The notes under the pieces: generated by a model
Database searches by the model: none
What the model was told of the DNA's origin: nothing
What the model saw: the letters and a program-made list of their open reading frames with translations, nothing else
Shown here: positions 26,339 through 36,017 of the stretch, piece by piece
Layout: every line of letters starts with the position of its first letter
How positions within the stretch are numbered: position 1 is the first letter of the stretch
Position numbers and translations under genes: made by a program
NCBI RefSeq assembly: GCF_900168295.1
Contig: NZ_FVZL01000006.1
Coordinates: 124,001 to 188,000 of the forward strand
Reading direction: 5' to 3'
Length of the DNA: 64,000 nt
DNA from: Arthrobacter sp. P2b
Lineage (GTDB): Bacteria > Actinomycetota > Actinomycetes > Actinomycetales > Micrococcaceae

Positions 26339-27211
26339 ATGACAAAGGCCTCGGCCCGCACCCGCATTGGCGCATCCCGGGCCGCGGCCGCTCTGGCAGT
26401 GTCTTCCCTAATGGCCTTGTCCGGATGCGGCATCGCCGCCTACTCCCCCGGGATGTCCTCCGCGCCGGCGGCCGCCGCTGCGGGCCATCCGCAGGACGGC
26501 GGGCAGCCCGCCGCGGTGGCTGCCGGTGCCAAGGTCCGGAATCCGGCTAATGGCCGGCTGGAAGCGGTTCTCCCCGAGATCACCAGAACAGTCCTCCTGA
26601 TTGGGGACTCGCAGTCCGAACCGGCCGACGGCTGGCCCCGCCAGGCACTTGCGGCAGCGGGGTACAAGGTCTACTTCTGCGGGCGCGGCGGCACCGGATT
26701 CGTCTCCTCCAACGGCAGCACCGGCAACTATGTGGATGCCCTCCTGGAAGGGGACTGGCTGCTACCTTCGGGAACTCCGGCCCTGATCGTCATCCAGGGC
26801 GGCGGCAATGACGCCGCCACCGGGGCAACTGACCGGCAGATCACCGGTAACGCGGAAAAGCTGATCGCTGAACTTCAGGCCCGCTACCCCGGCACCCGGA
26901 TGGCGATGATCGGCACGTTGGCACGCGGCGCGGACCACGGCGGGGGGCGCCGCAGTGAGGTTGACGCCTTGCTCGGCTCGGTGGCGGCGGCCCACGGGCT
27001 GCCCTTTGTGTCAGTGGGCGACTGGCTCACCCGGTACGGCCTGGCCAAGGATCTCGCCGACGCAGTCCACATGAATGCCGCGGGCCGCCAGTCGCTTGGA
27101 GCGCTGCTGGAGCGCCGGCTGCGTGAACTTGGCCTGGACCGAAAGGCTACGCCTGACACCGCACCGCTGCTGGCCGCGGGTACGGGCGCCACAGGTGCAG
27201 TCCAGGATTAG
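26339..27211 (+). CDS. SGNH/GDSL-type hydrolase lipoprotein
   Basis: From the ATG at 26339 (CGGAGA about 6 nt upstream) this is 290 residues. A signal peptide ends in the lipobox MALSGCG, so it is anchored outside. The SGNH fold follows: IGDSQSE (catalytic Ser in GDSQ), the Gly block GRGGTGF, GGGNDAA (block III Asn) and DAVHMN (block V Asp-x-x-His). The substrate is unknown; esterase or deacetylase action on a cell-envelope glycan or lipid is plausible. A slightly longer frame from 26285 lacks signal-peptide features at its start and is rejected. Confidence 0.85.
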   Translation: MTKASARTRIGASRAAAALAVSSLMALSGCGIAAYSPGMSSAPAAAAAGHPQDGGQPAAVAAGAKVRNPANGRLEAVLPEITRTVLLIGDSQSEPADGWPRQALAAAGYKVYFCGRGGTGFVSSNGSTGNYVDALLEGDWLLPSGTPALIVIQGGGNDAATGATDRQITGNAEKLIAELQARYPGTRMAMIGTLARGADHGGGRRSEVDALLGSVAAAHGLPFVSVGDWLTRYGLAKDLADAVHMNAAGRQSLGALLERRLRELGLDRKATPDTAPLLAAGTGATGAVQD

Positions 27212-27235
27212 GCGGCAAACAGCGCCACATACGAA

Positions 27236-27276
27236 AACGGCTGGAGCCGGGCCCATGGGCTCCGGCTCCAGCCGTT
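27236..27276. terminator. bidirectional terminator SGNH gene/peptide transporter
   Basis: A perfect 15-bp stem (27236-27250 with 27262-27276), with TTTT after it on the minus strand and a T-rich tail on the plus strand, lies between convergent genes. Confidence 0.9.
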
Positions 27277-27293
27277 CGTTTCTATAAGTGCTG

Positions 27294-29015
27294 CTACGCC
27301 ACTTCGGGCGGAAGCATCAGCTTGGCGCCGGGGATGGCGTTGAGCAGCGCCTTTGTGTACTCCTGCCGTGGTGATTCGAAGACGTCATCCGTGGAGCCGG
27401 TCTCCACCAGGCGCCCCTTCTCCATGACACACACATGGTCCGCAATCTGCCGGACCACCGCAAGGTCGTGCGTGATGAAGAGATAGGTCAGCCCAAGGTT
27501 CGCCTGGAGATCGGCCAGCAGGTTGAGGACCTGTGCCTGGACCAGCACGTCCAAAGCGGACACCGCCTCGTCACAGATGATCACCTCGGGATCCAGTGCC
27601 AGCGCCCGGGCAATGGCAACACGCTGCCGCTGCCCGCCGGAGAGCTCGTTCGGGTACCGCTGCATGGCGGACTGCGGCAGCGCCACCTGGTCCAGCAGTT
27701 CCCGGACCTTCTTCTCCCGGCTCGCCTGGTTGCCGATCTTGTGGACCCGCAAGGGCTCTTCGATGGTGCGGAAGATGTTGTACATCGGGTCCAGGGAGCC
27801 GTACGGATCCTGGAAAATCGGCTGCACGCGCCGCCGGAATTTGAACAGTTCCTGCGACTTGAGCAGCGAGGTGTCCACGCCATCGAACAGGATCCTGCCG
27901 TCCGTGGGCTTCTCAAGCTGGAGCACCATCTTGGCCACCGTGGACTTGCCCGAACCGGACTCCCCCACAATCGCCGTCGTGGTTCCACGCTGGACGTCAA
28001 AGCTCACGCCGTCCACCGCCGCGAAGTCCGTCGCCTTCCCGAAGCCTTGGCGGAGCTTGTACACCTTCCGCAGGTCCTGGATCTGCAGGACGTTATCCGC
28101 GACGGCAGTCTCGGCAGCGGGAGCCAGCAGGTCCGCCGTCTCCACACCCTGTTCCTTGGCGGCCTGGATGCGCCGGCTTGCCAGGGACGGTGCCGACTCG
28201 ACAAGCCTCCTGGTGTAGGGGTGCTGCGGGTTTCGCAGCAGTTCCAGCGACGGTCCTGCCTCCACCACCCGGCCCTGGTACATCACCACCACCTTGTCGG
28301 CGCGTTCTGCTGCCAGCCCAAGGTCGTGGGTGATGAGCAGCACCGAGGTGCCCAGGTCGGTGGTCATGGTGTCCAGGTGGTCCAGGATCTGCCGCTGCAC
28401 CGTCACGTCCAGGGCCGACGTCGGCTCATCGGCGATGAGCAGCCGCGGCTGGCACGAAAGGCCGATGGCGATCAGGGCACGCTGGCGCATGCCGCCCGAG
28501 AACTCATGCGGGTACTGGTTGGCACGGCGTTTGGCGTCCGGCAGGCCCGCCTCGGACAGCACCCGGGCGATGTCCTCCGGTCCGCTGGGCCGCCCGTTGG
28601 CACGCAGGGTTTCCCGGACCTGGTAGCCGATCTTCCACACCGGGTTCAGGTTGGACATGGGGTCCTGGGGCACCATGCCGATGGTGTTTCCGCGCAGTTC
28701 GATCATGCGCTGCTCGCTGGCGTGGGCGATGTCCTCGCCGTCGAGCAGGATCTGCCCGCCGGACACCCTGCCGTTGTTGGGAAGCAGTCCGATGGCCGCG
28801 AGCGCAGTGGTGGATTTACCGGAGCCGGACTCCCCCACAATCGCCACCGTTTCGCCGGGCATGATGCTCAGGTGAGCATTGCGGACCGCCTGGACGTCGC
28901 CGCCGCCGGTCTTGAACGTGATGGCGAGGTCGCGGATTTCCAGCAGCGGCCTGACGCCGGTGGTGCCGGCTTCATCGATGCGGACTTCTGGAGTTGTCAT
29001 CTCTTTATCTCTCAT
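27294..29015 (-). CDS. peptide/nickel-type ABC importer, fused double ATPase
   Basis: This 573-residue protein has two complete ABC cassettes in one chain, equivalent to DppD plus DppF. Each has Walker A GESGSGKST, a signature (FSGGMRQR in the first, LSGGQRQR in the second) and Walker B (LLIADEP; VIICDEA). It energises the two permeases encoded just upstream. The ATG at 29015 overlaps the permease stop by 4 bp; an ATG at 29000 (MTTPE) is an alternative start. Substrate class (di/oligopeptides) is inferred from family and binding proteins. Confidence 0.94.
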   Translation of the reverse strand: MRDKEMTTPEVRIDEAGTTGVRPLLEIRDLAITFKTGGGDVQAVRNAHLSIMPGETVAIVGESGSGKSTTALAAIGLLPNNGRVSGGQILLDGEDIAHASEQRMIELRGNTIGMVPQDPMSNLNPVWKIGYQVRETLRANGRPSGPEDIARVLSEAGLPDAKRRANQYPHEFSGGMRQRALIAIGLSCQPRLLIADEPTSALDVTVQRQILDHLDTMTTDLGTSVLLITHDLGLAAERADKVVVMYQGRVVEAGPSLELLRNPQHPYTRRLVESAPSLASRRIQAAKEQGVETADLLAPAAETAVADNVLQIQDLRKVYKLRQGFGKATDFAAVDGVSFDVQRGTTTAIVGESGSGKSTVAKMVLQLEKPTDGRILFDGVDTSLLKSQELFKFRRRVQPIFQDPYGSLDPMYNIFRTIEEPLRVHKIGNQASREKKVRELLDQVALPQSAMQRYPNELSGGQRQRVAIARALALDPEVIICDEAVSALDVLVQAQVLNLLADLQANLGLTYLFITHDLAVVRQIADHVCVMEKGRLVETGSTDDVFESPRQEYTKALLNAIPGAKLMLPPEVA

Positions 29016-29956
29016 CGCTGACGGCTCTTGGGGTCGAGGGCGTCACGGACCGCGTCGCCCAGCATGATGAAGCTCAACACCGTGATGGACAGTGCAGCAG
29101 CGGGGTACAGCATGATCTCCGGGCTGGTCCTGATGGACGCCTGCGCACCGGCGATGTCATTGCCCCAGGACATGATGCTCTGCGGCAGGCCGATACCCAG
29201 GAAGGACAGGGTTGCCTCGGCCACGATGAAGACACCCAGTTCCAGGGTGGCCAGCACGATGATCGGGGCGAGGGCATTTGGCAACACGTGCCGCACCAGC
29301 GCCCCGAATTTGGAGACGCCCAGCGCACGGGCAGCGGTGACGAAATCCGCGTTGCGCACTTCGATCACGGCGCCACGGGTAATCCGCGCCATCTGGGGCC
29401 ACGCCAGGAGCGAGATGACAAACACCACTGTCCACACACTCTTGTTCTCGCGGAACAGGGGCAGCTGCGTGATGACCAGCGCGCCCAGGATCAGCGGAAG
29501 GGCGAAGAAGATATCACCGAGGCGGGCGAGCACTGAATCGATCCAGCCACCGTAGTAGCCGGCAAGTGCACCAATGGTCACTCCAATCACCAGCACGCAC
29601 AGCACCGAGAGCACACCCACGGACATGGATGCCTGGGTGCCGTGGATCACGCGTGAGTAGACGTCGCAGCCCTGGAACGTGAAGCCAAACGGATGGCCGG
29701 CGGTGGGTCCGCCTTCCGAGTTGGCCAGTTCGCAGCCGGCATTCGGAGCTACCGAGGTGAAGAGTCCGGGGAACAGTGCCACCACGGTGAGGGCAAGGAT
29801 GAGCAGCGCCGAGATGATGAACAGCGGACGACGGCGGAGCTTGCGCCATGCGTCGGACCACAGGCTAAGCGGTGCCTGGTCAGTCTTGACCGCGTCCGTT
29901 GCCAGCAGCGGGGTTTCGTCAATGGGCGCCACGAAGTGGCTGTTGTTACTGGTCAT
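29012..29956 (-). CDS. peptide ABC importer permease (DppC/OppC type)
   Basis: From the ATG at 29956, preceded by GAGGA about 8 nt upstream, this is 314 residues with six predicted membrane helices. It has the N-terminal OppC-type segment (WRKLRRRPLFIISALLILAL) and an EAA-like loop around VTAARALGVSKFGALVRHVL. It pairs with the DppB-type permease. It overlaps the upstream permease by 11 bp and the ATPase by 4 bp, so all are co-translated. Confidence 0.93.
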   Translation of the reverse strand: MTSNNSHFVAPIDETPLLATDAVKTDQAPLSLWSDAWRKLRRRPLFIISALLILALTVVALFPGLFTSVAPNAGCELANSEGGPTAGHPFGFTFQGCDVYSRVIHGTQASMSVGVLSVLCVLVIGVTIGALAGYYGGWIDSVLARLGDIFFALPLILGALVITQLPLFRENKSVWTVVFVISLLAWPQMARITRGAVIEVRNADFVTAARALGVSKFGALVRHVLPNALAPIIVLATLELGVFIVAEATLSFLGIGLPQSIMSWGNDIAGAQASIRTSPEIMLYPAAALSITVLSFIMLGDAVRDALDPKSRQR

Positions 29957-30875
29957 AGCGGATCCTCGGGTCAAGCCAGGCGTACAGGAGATCGACGAGC
30001 AGGTTGGCCACCACGAACACCAGCACCAGAACGCTGACGATGGAAACGATGGTGGGTCCCTCGCTGCGGAGGACGGCCTGGTAGAGCTTGTTGCCGACGC
30101 CCGGCACGTTGAAAATGCCTTCGGTCACGATCGCGCCGCCCATCAGTCCGCCAAGGTTGGCGCCCAGATAGGTCACCACCGGAATCAGCGAGTTGCGCAG
30201 GATGTGCGCCAGGACCACCCGCGGCCGGGACAGGCCCTTCGCCGTTGCGGTCCGGACGTAGTCGGCGTTCATGTTTTCGCTGACAGAAGCGCGGGTCAGG
30301 CGAAGCACGTACGCAAAGGATACGAGGCCCAGGACCACCGCCGGCAGCAGCAGGCTGCCCCAGTCGGCGTTGGCACCAACGGTGGGCTTGGCCCACCCGA
30401 GCTGGACACCGAAGACGAGCTGGAATACGAAGCCAAGGACGAACGTGGGGACGGCGATGACCACGAGGGACGCCACCAGGACGGTGGAGTCGAACCAGCC
30501 GCCGCGGCGCAGCCCGGCAAAAACGCCGAAGGCAACGCCGAAAATGGCCTGGATGGCCAGGGCTTCTATGGCCAGCATCGCAGTCACGGGAAAGACACGC
30601 GCCAGGCTTGCCGATATGGGCTGGCCGGTGAAGTCGTTGCCGAGGTTGGAGGTGAAGAGGTTCTGCAGGAAGAGGCCGTACTGGACCCAGAACGGCTCGT
30701 CCAGGTGGTACTGGCTGCGCAGGGTATCGATGACGGCTTGCGGTGGCTGCCGGTCGCCGAAGAGCGCCGCGATGGGGTCGCCGGGCAGGGCGAACACCAT
30801 GTAATAGACCAGAAGCGTGGTGCCGATGAAGACGGGGATCACCTGGAGCAGTCGGCGCAGGATAAAGCGGACCAC
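29946..30875 (-). CDS. peptide ABC importer permease (DppB/OppB type)
   Basis: This 309-residue permease begins MVRFILRRLLQVIPVFIGTT, the DppB-type first helix. It has six helices and an EAA loop near VRTATAKGLSRPRVVLAHIL. It forms the pore with the DppC-type subunit. It is separated from the upstream binding-protein gene by a 123-bp gap that contains a GC-rich hairpin, so the permease level may be set below the binding protein. Confidence 0.94.
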   Translation of the reverse strand: MVRFILRRLLQVIPVFIGTTLLVYYMVFALPGDPIAALFGDRQPPQAVIDTLRSQYHLDEPFWVQYGLFLQNLFTSNLGNDFTGQPISASLARVFPVTAMLAIEALAIQAIFGVAFGVFAGLRRGGWFDSTVLVASLVVIAVPTFVLGFVFQLVFGVQLGWAKPTVGANADWGSLLLPAVVLGLVSFAYVLRLTRASVSENMNADYVRTATAKGLSRPRVVLAHILRNSLIPVVTYLGANLGGLMGGAIVTEGIFNVPGVGNKLYQAVLRSEGPTIVSIVSVLVLVFVVANLLVDLLYAWLDPRIRYDQ

Positions 30876-30941
30876 GGGATCACCAACCTTCCGGATGGGA
30901 AGTAAACAGGTTCATGGGTGCCTTCCTGCCGTTGCAAGCCA

Positions 30942-30971
30942 ATGGGGGCCCGGCCGTGACCGGACCCCCAT
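30942..30971 (-). terminator. intercistronic hairpin binding protein/permease
   Basis: A 12-bp stem with one mismatch (30942-30953 with 30960-30971) and a 6-nt loop, without a T run. It is probably an mRNA-stabilising or attenuating element inside the transporter operon. Confidence 0.6.
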
Positions 30972-30998
30972 CTGCCTGGCGGCAAGTTAGATCTGGGA

Positions 30999-32684
30999 CT
31001 ACTTTGCCGTGATGTCGAAGTAGCGGATGCCGCCGTTCCAGCCGGTCTCGGCCTTCACAACGTTGTTGCTCCAGACAATGGCGCGTGCCTGGTCCCAGAG
31101 CGGCAGACCCGGAAGGTCCTCAAAGAGGATCTCCTGTGCCTGGTTGAACTTCGCGTTGGCCTCGTCCGTGGACTTGGCGGCGAGGCCTTCCTGGAGGAGC
31201 TTGTCGAACTCGGGGTTCGTGTACTTCTCGTAGTTGGAAGAGGCGTTCGTGGCCCAGATCGGTCCCAGGAAGTTGTACAGCGACGGGTAGTCACCCTGCC
31301 AGCCGGCGCGGGTCAGGCCCGGGAGCTCCTGGGACTTGCGCAGGTTCAGCACTTCGGCGAACTTGGCGAAGGGCTGGATTTCAGCCTCGATGCCGAGGTT
31401 GTTCTTGAAGCCGTTGGCTACGGCGTCGATCCATTCCTTGTTGCCACCATCGGTGTTGGAGGCAATCTGGAGCGGCTTGGAGTCGTCGTACGGCTGGATC
31501 TTTTCAGCCTGTTCCCACAGGTCCTTCGCCTTGGCGGCGTCGAACGTAAGAACTTCGCTGCCCTTGATCCCTTCTTCAAACCCTTCGATAACCGGCGGGA
31601 CGAAGGCCTTTGCCGGGGTGCGGGTTCCGTTGAAGATCACCTTGCAGATTTCTTCGCGGTTGATGGCGTAGGAGAGTGCCTGGCGGCGGAGCTTGCCTGC
31701 TTCACCCTGGAAGTTCGGGTTGTAGCCCGGGATGTTCAAGGTGGAGTTGGTGGCAGTCGCCTTGGTGGCGTTGCGGTCCGGGAAGTCCGTGGTGTAGGTC
31801 TTCAGTGCGTTGGACGGGAGAACATCCGTGACATCCAGGTTGTCGGACTGCAGGTCGGTGTAGGCCGGGCCCGGATCGGTGTAGAACTTGAAGTTCACGC
31901 CACCGTTCTTCGCCTCGCGGGGACCGGTGTAGTCAGGGTTCTTGACCAGGGAGATGGACTGGTCGTGGACCCAGGCACCCTCTTTTTCCATCTTGTACGG
32001 GCCGTTGCCCACCGGATTCTCGCCGAAGGCCTTCGGGTCGGCCAGTGCCGCGGAAGGAAGCGGGAAGAAGGCGGAGTAGCCAAGGCGCAGCGACCAGTCA
32101 GCCTCCGGCTGCGCAAGCTTCACCGTGATGGTGGAATCATCGGTGGCAACCAGGCCGGACATGGTTTCGGCCGTGGGTGCAGGAGTGGTGGTCTTTTTGC
32201 CGTCAGCACTGGTTTCCTCGGTGACGGCGGAAACTTCCTCGTACCCGGCAATTGACTCAAAGAAGAAGCTGTTGATCTGCAGGTTCTTCGAGTTCGCGGC
32301 GAAGTTCCAGGAATCAACAAACGTCTTGGCAGTGATTTCCTCGCCGTTGGTGAACTTCTGGCCCTGCTTGACCTTGATGGTCCAGTTCTGGGCGTCCGCG
32401 GATTCAATGGATTCCGCCAGGGCTTCGACCGGCTTGCCTGAGGCGTCGTACGTCCGAAGTCCTTCAAACAGCAGCTCCACCACCCGGCCGCCGTAGACTT
32501 CGTTGGTTGCGGCCGGCAGCAACGGGTTCTGTGGTTCGTTGCTGTAGGCGGTGATGACCTTGTTGGGATCGCCGGCGGTGTCGCCGCCCCCTTCGGTGGT
32601 GCCGCCTCCAGCGCCGCACCCGGTCAGGGCCAGCGCGGCAATTGCCACGATGCCCAGTGCTTTGGAAGTGCGCGTGAAACGCAT
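30999..32684 (-). CDS. peptide-binding lipoprotein (family 5), first copy next to permeases
   Basis: From the ATG at 32684, with AGGAGGCGG directly upstream, this is 561 residues. The signal peptide ends in the lipobox LALTGCG, a Gly/Thr linker follows, and the family-5 (DppA/OppA) fold runs to the end. A short internal segment around SADGKKTTTPAPT looks like an inserted flexible loop. It captures peptides outside the cell for the permeases downstream. A longer frame upstream of 32684 has no signal peptide and is rejected. Confidence 0.93.
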   Translation of the reverse strand: MRFTRTSKALGIVAIAALALTGCGAGGGTTEGGGDTAGDPNKVITAYSNEPQNPLLPAATNEVYGGRVVELLFEGLRTYDASGKPVEALAESIESADAQNWTIKVKQGQKFTNGEEITAKTFVDSWNFAANSKNLQINSFFFESIAGYEEVSAVTEETSADGKKTTTPAPTAETMSGLVATDDSTITVKLAQPEADWSLRLGYSAFFPLPSAALADPKAFGENPVGNGPYKMEKEGAWVHDQSISLVKNPDYTGPREAKNGGVNFKFYTDPGPAYTDLQSDNLDVTDVLPSNALKTYTTDFPDRNATKATATNSTLNIPGYNPNFQGEAGKLRRQALSYAINREEICKVIFNGTRTPAKAFVPPVIEGFEEGIKGSEVLTFDAAKAKDLWEQAEKIQPYDDSKPLQIASNTDGGNKEWIDAVANGFKNNLGIEAEIQPFAKFAEVLNLRKSQELPGLTRAGWQGDYPSLYNFLGPIWATNASSNYEKYTNPEFDKLLQEGLAAKSTDEANAKFNQAQEILFEDLPGLPLWDQARAIVWSNNVVKAETGWNGGIRYFDITAK

Positions 32685-32830
32685 TCCGCCTCCTATGAGT
32701 TGTGGGAGATATCGAGGGGAATCTTGTGCTTCCCCGTAAGCCCGGCACAGCGTTTTACTGTGACGCAACTTACATATAACGAGTAGCCTAACCGCACGAA
32801 GTCCAGATACTGGTACTCCGTTGCCAAACC

Positions 32831-32843
32831 GTGACCGGGTCAC
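32831..32843. promoter_or_regulatory. short palindrome GTGAC-N3-GTCAC
   Basis: It lies in the 286-bp gap between the two binding-protein genes, about 150 bp upstream of the second. The same gap has an AT-rich stretch near 32770-32785 that may hold the promoter. I see no gene in it. Confidence 0.25.
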
Positions 32844-32970
32844 TCCGACGTGATAGCCGGTGAACGGAAGTTGTGCAAGTCACATGCTACTCGCCGGTAG
32901 CTCCGACGGCGAATCGGGCGTGGCGAGTCCCACAAGGCCCCCTGCAGGGTGCTGCTGGAAGCACAAGCCA

Positions 32971-34737
32971 CTAGGAGGCCAGGCGCCACTCCCACACGTT
33001 CCACCAGACTCCGAGGGGTCCGGAGCTCGATTTCACTCCGGTGATCCGGGGGCCGAATGCGGTGGTGCCAATGGTTTGGTACAGCGGGAGTCCGTAGGCG
33101 TTCTCCCAGATGCGTCGGTCGATCTCAGCAAGTAGTTCGTCCTGTTTGCCAAGGTCCGTGGTCCGGGCCAACTGTTCCATGGCCTTGTCCGCGTCGGCGT
33201 CGGAAAATCCGTTAAAGTTGCTGCCCGAGCCGGTGCGGAAGATCTGGGGAACCCGGCTGACTCCGGCCCCGGTCCCGATCCAGCCCAGCAGCGCAGCGTC
33301 ATAACCCGACCCGCCCAGGGACTTTGCCCAGTCCGCACTGCTTTGCCCGCCGTCGACCACTTGGAACCCGGCCTGGGCCGCCGAGTCCCTGATCAGGGCA
33401 AAGGCTTCGGCGCGGTTGGGATTGTCCCTGTTGTACAGGATTCTGACCGTGGGGGTGTCGCCGTCCAGGAGCGCCCTGGCAGCCTCGATGTCCACCTCAG
33501 CGAAGTCGGAAGATCCGTTGTTCTTCACCGTGTCCGGGTATTTAGGCTGCGCCGGAAGGAAGACGTGGGAATCGAGCGGTTTGGCGTCGGGAACCAGGTC
33601 TCCCACGACGGCGTCAACGATCGCCTGGCGTGGAACTGTCTTCAGGAAAGCCTCGCGGACGTCTTCCTGGGCAAAGGGGCCGGAGAAAATGAGGTCCAGG
33701 TGGTCGTAGCCGGACTGGTTGTACCGCTCCAGGGTGTTGCCCTGCTCGGCGAGGCCAGCGAAAAGATCCTCCGTGCCGGCGGACGGCTGCGGCGAGATGA
33801 TGTCCACCTGACCGTTCCGGAGGGCGTCAACCGCAGCAGGGAGGGCACCCGTGAAACGGATGGTGATTTCATCGAGCCAGGGTTCGGCTCCCCAGACGTA
33901 ATCGCGGTTGCGGACGAGCCTCATGGAAACCTCCGGAACAATGTCTCTCACAATGTAGGGGCCGCTGGAGAGGTAAAGGGCCGGATCATCGGGGAGGGAC
34001 TTCGTGTCGAAGCCGGAGTTCCAGAAATCGGCCACCCTCTTCAGCTCAGCGTTGACGGCGGGCTTTTCGGGGTCGCCCCGGGGTGAGTCCCGGATCAGGT
34101 CAATCAGGTCCTCTTCATCATTCAGCCCGCTCTTCGCGGCAACGACGTGCGCCGGCAGCCCGACGTCGAACGCGACTTCCCAGTCGGCGTACGGCGTGGC
34201 GTACTCCAAGGTGATGGACCGCCGGTCGTCCCCGAGTTCGGGCAAGACCGTGCCTGCCAGGCCGCCGGTGTCCGAGGCGACGGAGAAGTACTTGGTCCCT
34301 GCTCCCGTCATGGGATCGGCATCGTCAAAATAACCTGAACCGGCCGCCCAGCTCAGGAGCAGGTCCCCGGCGTCGATCGCTTCACCGTCGGACCATTTGA
34401 CGCCCTCATTAACGGTGTACTTCACCTTCAACGGCTCGTCGGAGACCTTCTCGAACCGCCCGAACTTGTCGTTGCGCAGCACCGCGGCGCTGTCATCCAG
34501 GTAATAGAACCCGGAGTGGGTGATGTACCCGACCTTGGAGTTGATGTCGGTGTTGCCGTCGGCGCTGTAAGGGTTGAAGGACGAGAACGCGTTGACCTCG
34601 GCAACATTGGCGACGCCGCCCCGCTTGGCCTCCCCCACCACAACGGGGGTACTGCCGCCAGCGCCGGAGCAGCCGGAAAGAACCAGCGCAGCCGCCACCG
34701 CCGCGGTGATGTAGTGCATCAGACGCCTGACCGGCAT
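32971..34737 (-). CDS. peptide-binding lipoprotein (family 5), second copy
   Basis: This 588-residue lipoprotein starts at the ATG at 34737, preceded by a strong AGGAGG. The signal peptide ends in the lipobox LVLSGCS. The SBP family-5 fold follows (GGVANVAEVNAFSSFNPYSA onward), with the conserved VKWSDGEAIDAGDLL region. It is clearly divergent from the 561-residue protein encoded downstream, so the two probably recognise different peptides while sharing one permease/ATPase set. It has its own upstream region next to ychF. Confidence 0.92.
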   Translation of the reverse strand: MPVRRLMHYITAAVAAALVLSGCSGAGGSTPVVVGEAKRGGVANVAEVNAFSSFNPYSADGNTDINSKVGYITHSGFYYLDDSAAVLRNDKFGRFEKVSDEPLKVKYTVNEGVKWSDGEAIDAGDLLLSWAAGSGYFDDADPMTGAGTKYFSVASDTGGLAGTVLPELGDDRRSITLEYATPYADWEVAFDVGLPAHVVAAKSGLNDEEDLIDLIRDSPRGDPEKPAVNAELKRVADFWNSGFDTKSLPDDPALYLSSGPYIVRDIVPEVSMRLVRNRDYVWGAEPWLDEITIRFTGALPAAVDALRNGQVDIISPQPSAGTEDLFAGLAEQGNTLERYNQSGYDHLDLIFSGPFAQEDVREAFLKTVPRQAIVDAVVGDLVPDAKPLDSHVFLPAQPKYPDTVKNNGSSDFAEVDIEAARALLDGDTPTVRILYNRDNPNRAEAFALIRDSAAQAGFQVVDGGQSSADWAKSLGGSGYDAALLGWIGTGAGVSRVPQIFRTGSGSNFNGFSDADADKAMEQLARTTDLGKQDELLAEIDRRIWENAYGLPLYQTIGTTAFGPRITGVKSSSGPLGVWWNVWEWRLAS

Positions 34738-34841
34738 GCCGCCTCCTCGTATTTTCCCTCCGGGAGGGGGACCTGGAGTCGCCAGGATCACGCCCTCCAT
34801 AGTCAGGATAAGGTGTCCGCCCAGTCCGGCGGCGAATCGGC

Positions 34842-35927
34842 TCAGACGTTGAAGCGGAACTCCACCACGTCGCCGTCAGCCATGACGTATTCCTTGCCTT
34901 CGATCCGGACCTTGCCGCGGGACTTTGCTTCAGCCATGGAGCCTGCATCCACGAGGTCTTCGAAGGACACCACCTCGGCCTTGATGAAGCCGCGCTGGAA
35001 ATCGGAGTGGATCACGCCGGCGGCCTGGGGAGCCGTGTCGCCCTGGTGGATGGTCCAGGCGCGTGCTTCCTTTGGCCCTGCGGTGAGGTAGGTCTGCAGC
35101 CCAAGGGTGTGGAACCCGACGCGTGCCAGCTGGTCCAGCCCTGACTCGTCCTGGCCGTTCATCTCCAGCATTTCGCGGGCTTCTTCCTCGTCCAGTTCCA
35201 CGAGGTCGGATTCGAGCTTGGCGTCAAGGAAGATGCAGTCAGCCGGGGCCACCATGGCCCGCAGTTCCTCCTGCTTTTCCGGGCTGCCCAGGATTCCTTC
35301 GTCCGCGTTGAACACGTAGATAAAGGGCTTGGCCGTGAGCAGGCTGAGCTCCTTGAGGTGCTCCATCTCCAGCTTATCGCTCTTGATGGACGAGTAGATG
35401 GTGTCGCCGCGTTCCAGCACCGCCTGGGCAGCCTTGATGGCGGCAAGCTCGGCAGCTTCCCGCTTCTTGATCTTGACCTCTTTTTCGATCCGGGGAATAG
35501 CCTTCTCGATGGTCTGCAGGTCGGCGAGGATCAGCTCGGTGTTGATGGTTTCCATGTCCGAGCGGGGGTCCACCTTGCCGTCAACGTGGATCACGTCGGG
35601 GTCGTCGAACACCCGCACCACTTCGGCGATGGCTTCGGCCTCGCGGATATTGGCCAGGAACTGGTTGCCCAGCCCTTCCCCCTCGGATGCGCCCTTGACG
35701 ATGCCGGCGATGTCCACGAAGGAGACCGCGGCCGGAAGCACGCGCTGCGATCCGAAGATGCCGGCCAGCTTGTCCAGCCGCGGGTCCGGCAGGTTCACGA
35801 CGCCCACGTTCGGTTCGATGGTGGCGAACGGATAGTTCGCGGCCAGGACCTGGTTGCGGGTAAGCGCGTTGAAGAGAGTTGATTTGCCGACGTTGGGCAG
35901 TCCGACGATGCCAATAGTAAGAGCCAC
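34842..35927 (-). CDS. ychF: redox-regulated ATPase YchF (Obg-like)
   Basis: This P-loop protein has G1 GLPNVGKST, an Obg-family G domain and a C-terminal TGS-like domain (about 275-360, ending FRFNV). YchF prefers ATP over GTP and binds ribosomes, with roles in oxidative-stress response. I choose the GTG at 35927 (361 residues, VALTIGIVG) over the ATG at 35933: TAGAAT (35936-35941, minus strand) would place the transcription start after the ATG and close to the GTG. The [13 protein letters not shown] N-terminus also fits the family. Confidence 0.95.
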   Translation of the reverse strand: MALTIGIVGLPNVGKSTLFNALTRNQVLAANYPFATIEPNVGVVNLPDPRLDKLAGIFGSQRVLPAAVSFVDIAGIVKGASEGEGLGNQFLANIREAEAIAEVVRVFDDPDVIHVDGKVDPRSDMETINTELILADLQTIEKAIPRIEKEVKIKKREAAELAAIKAAQAVLERGDTIYSSIKSDKLEMEHLKELSLLTAKPFIYVFNADEGILGSPEKQEELRAMVAPADCIFLDAKLESDLVELDEEEAREMLEMNGQDESGLDQLARVGFHTLGLQTYLTAGPKEARAWTIHQGDTAPQAAGVIHSDFQRGFIKAEVVSFEDLVDAGSMAEAKSRGKVRIEGKEYVMADGDVVEFRFNV

Positions 35928-35935
35928 GAGCATTG

Positions 35936-35941
35936 ATTCTA
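35936..35941 (-). promoter_or_regulatory. -10 hexamer TAGAAT before ychF
   Basis: TAGAAT on the minus strand is 8 nt before the GTG at 35927 and only 2 nt before the ATG at 35933. It favours the GTG start. Confidence 0.4.
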
Positions 35942-36017
35942 CCCGCAGGGCACCCGCGGCCTGTACCGGCGGATGTCATTGCCCCGGATTGTCAGAGCCC
36001 CATGCAACAGTGAGGGC

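Noticed and set aside
27435..29021. 528-codon plus-strand frame opposite the peptide-transporter ATPase
   Set aside because: Shadow of the ABC ATPase; no domain, and it crosses the terminator-defined transcript direction.
32875..32890. GlxR-like TGTG...TCACA near the second binding-protein gene
   Set aside because: The spacer between half sites is 3 bases, not the 6 required.
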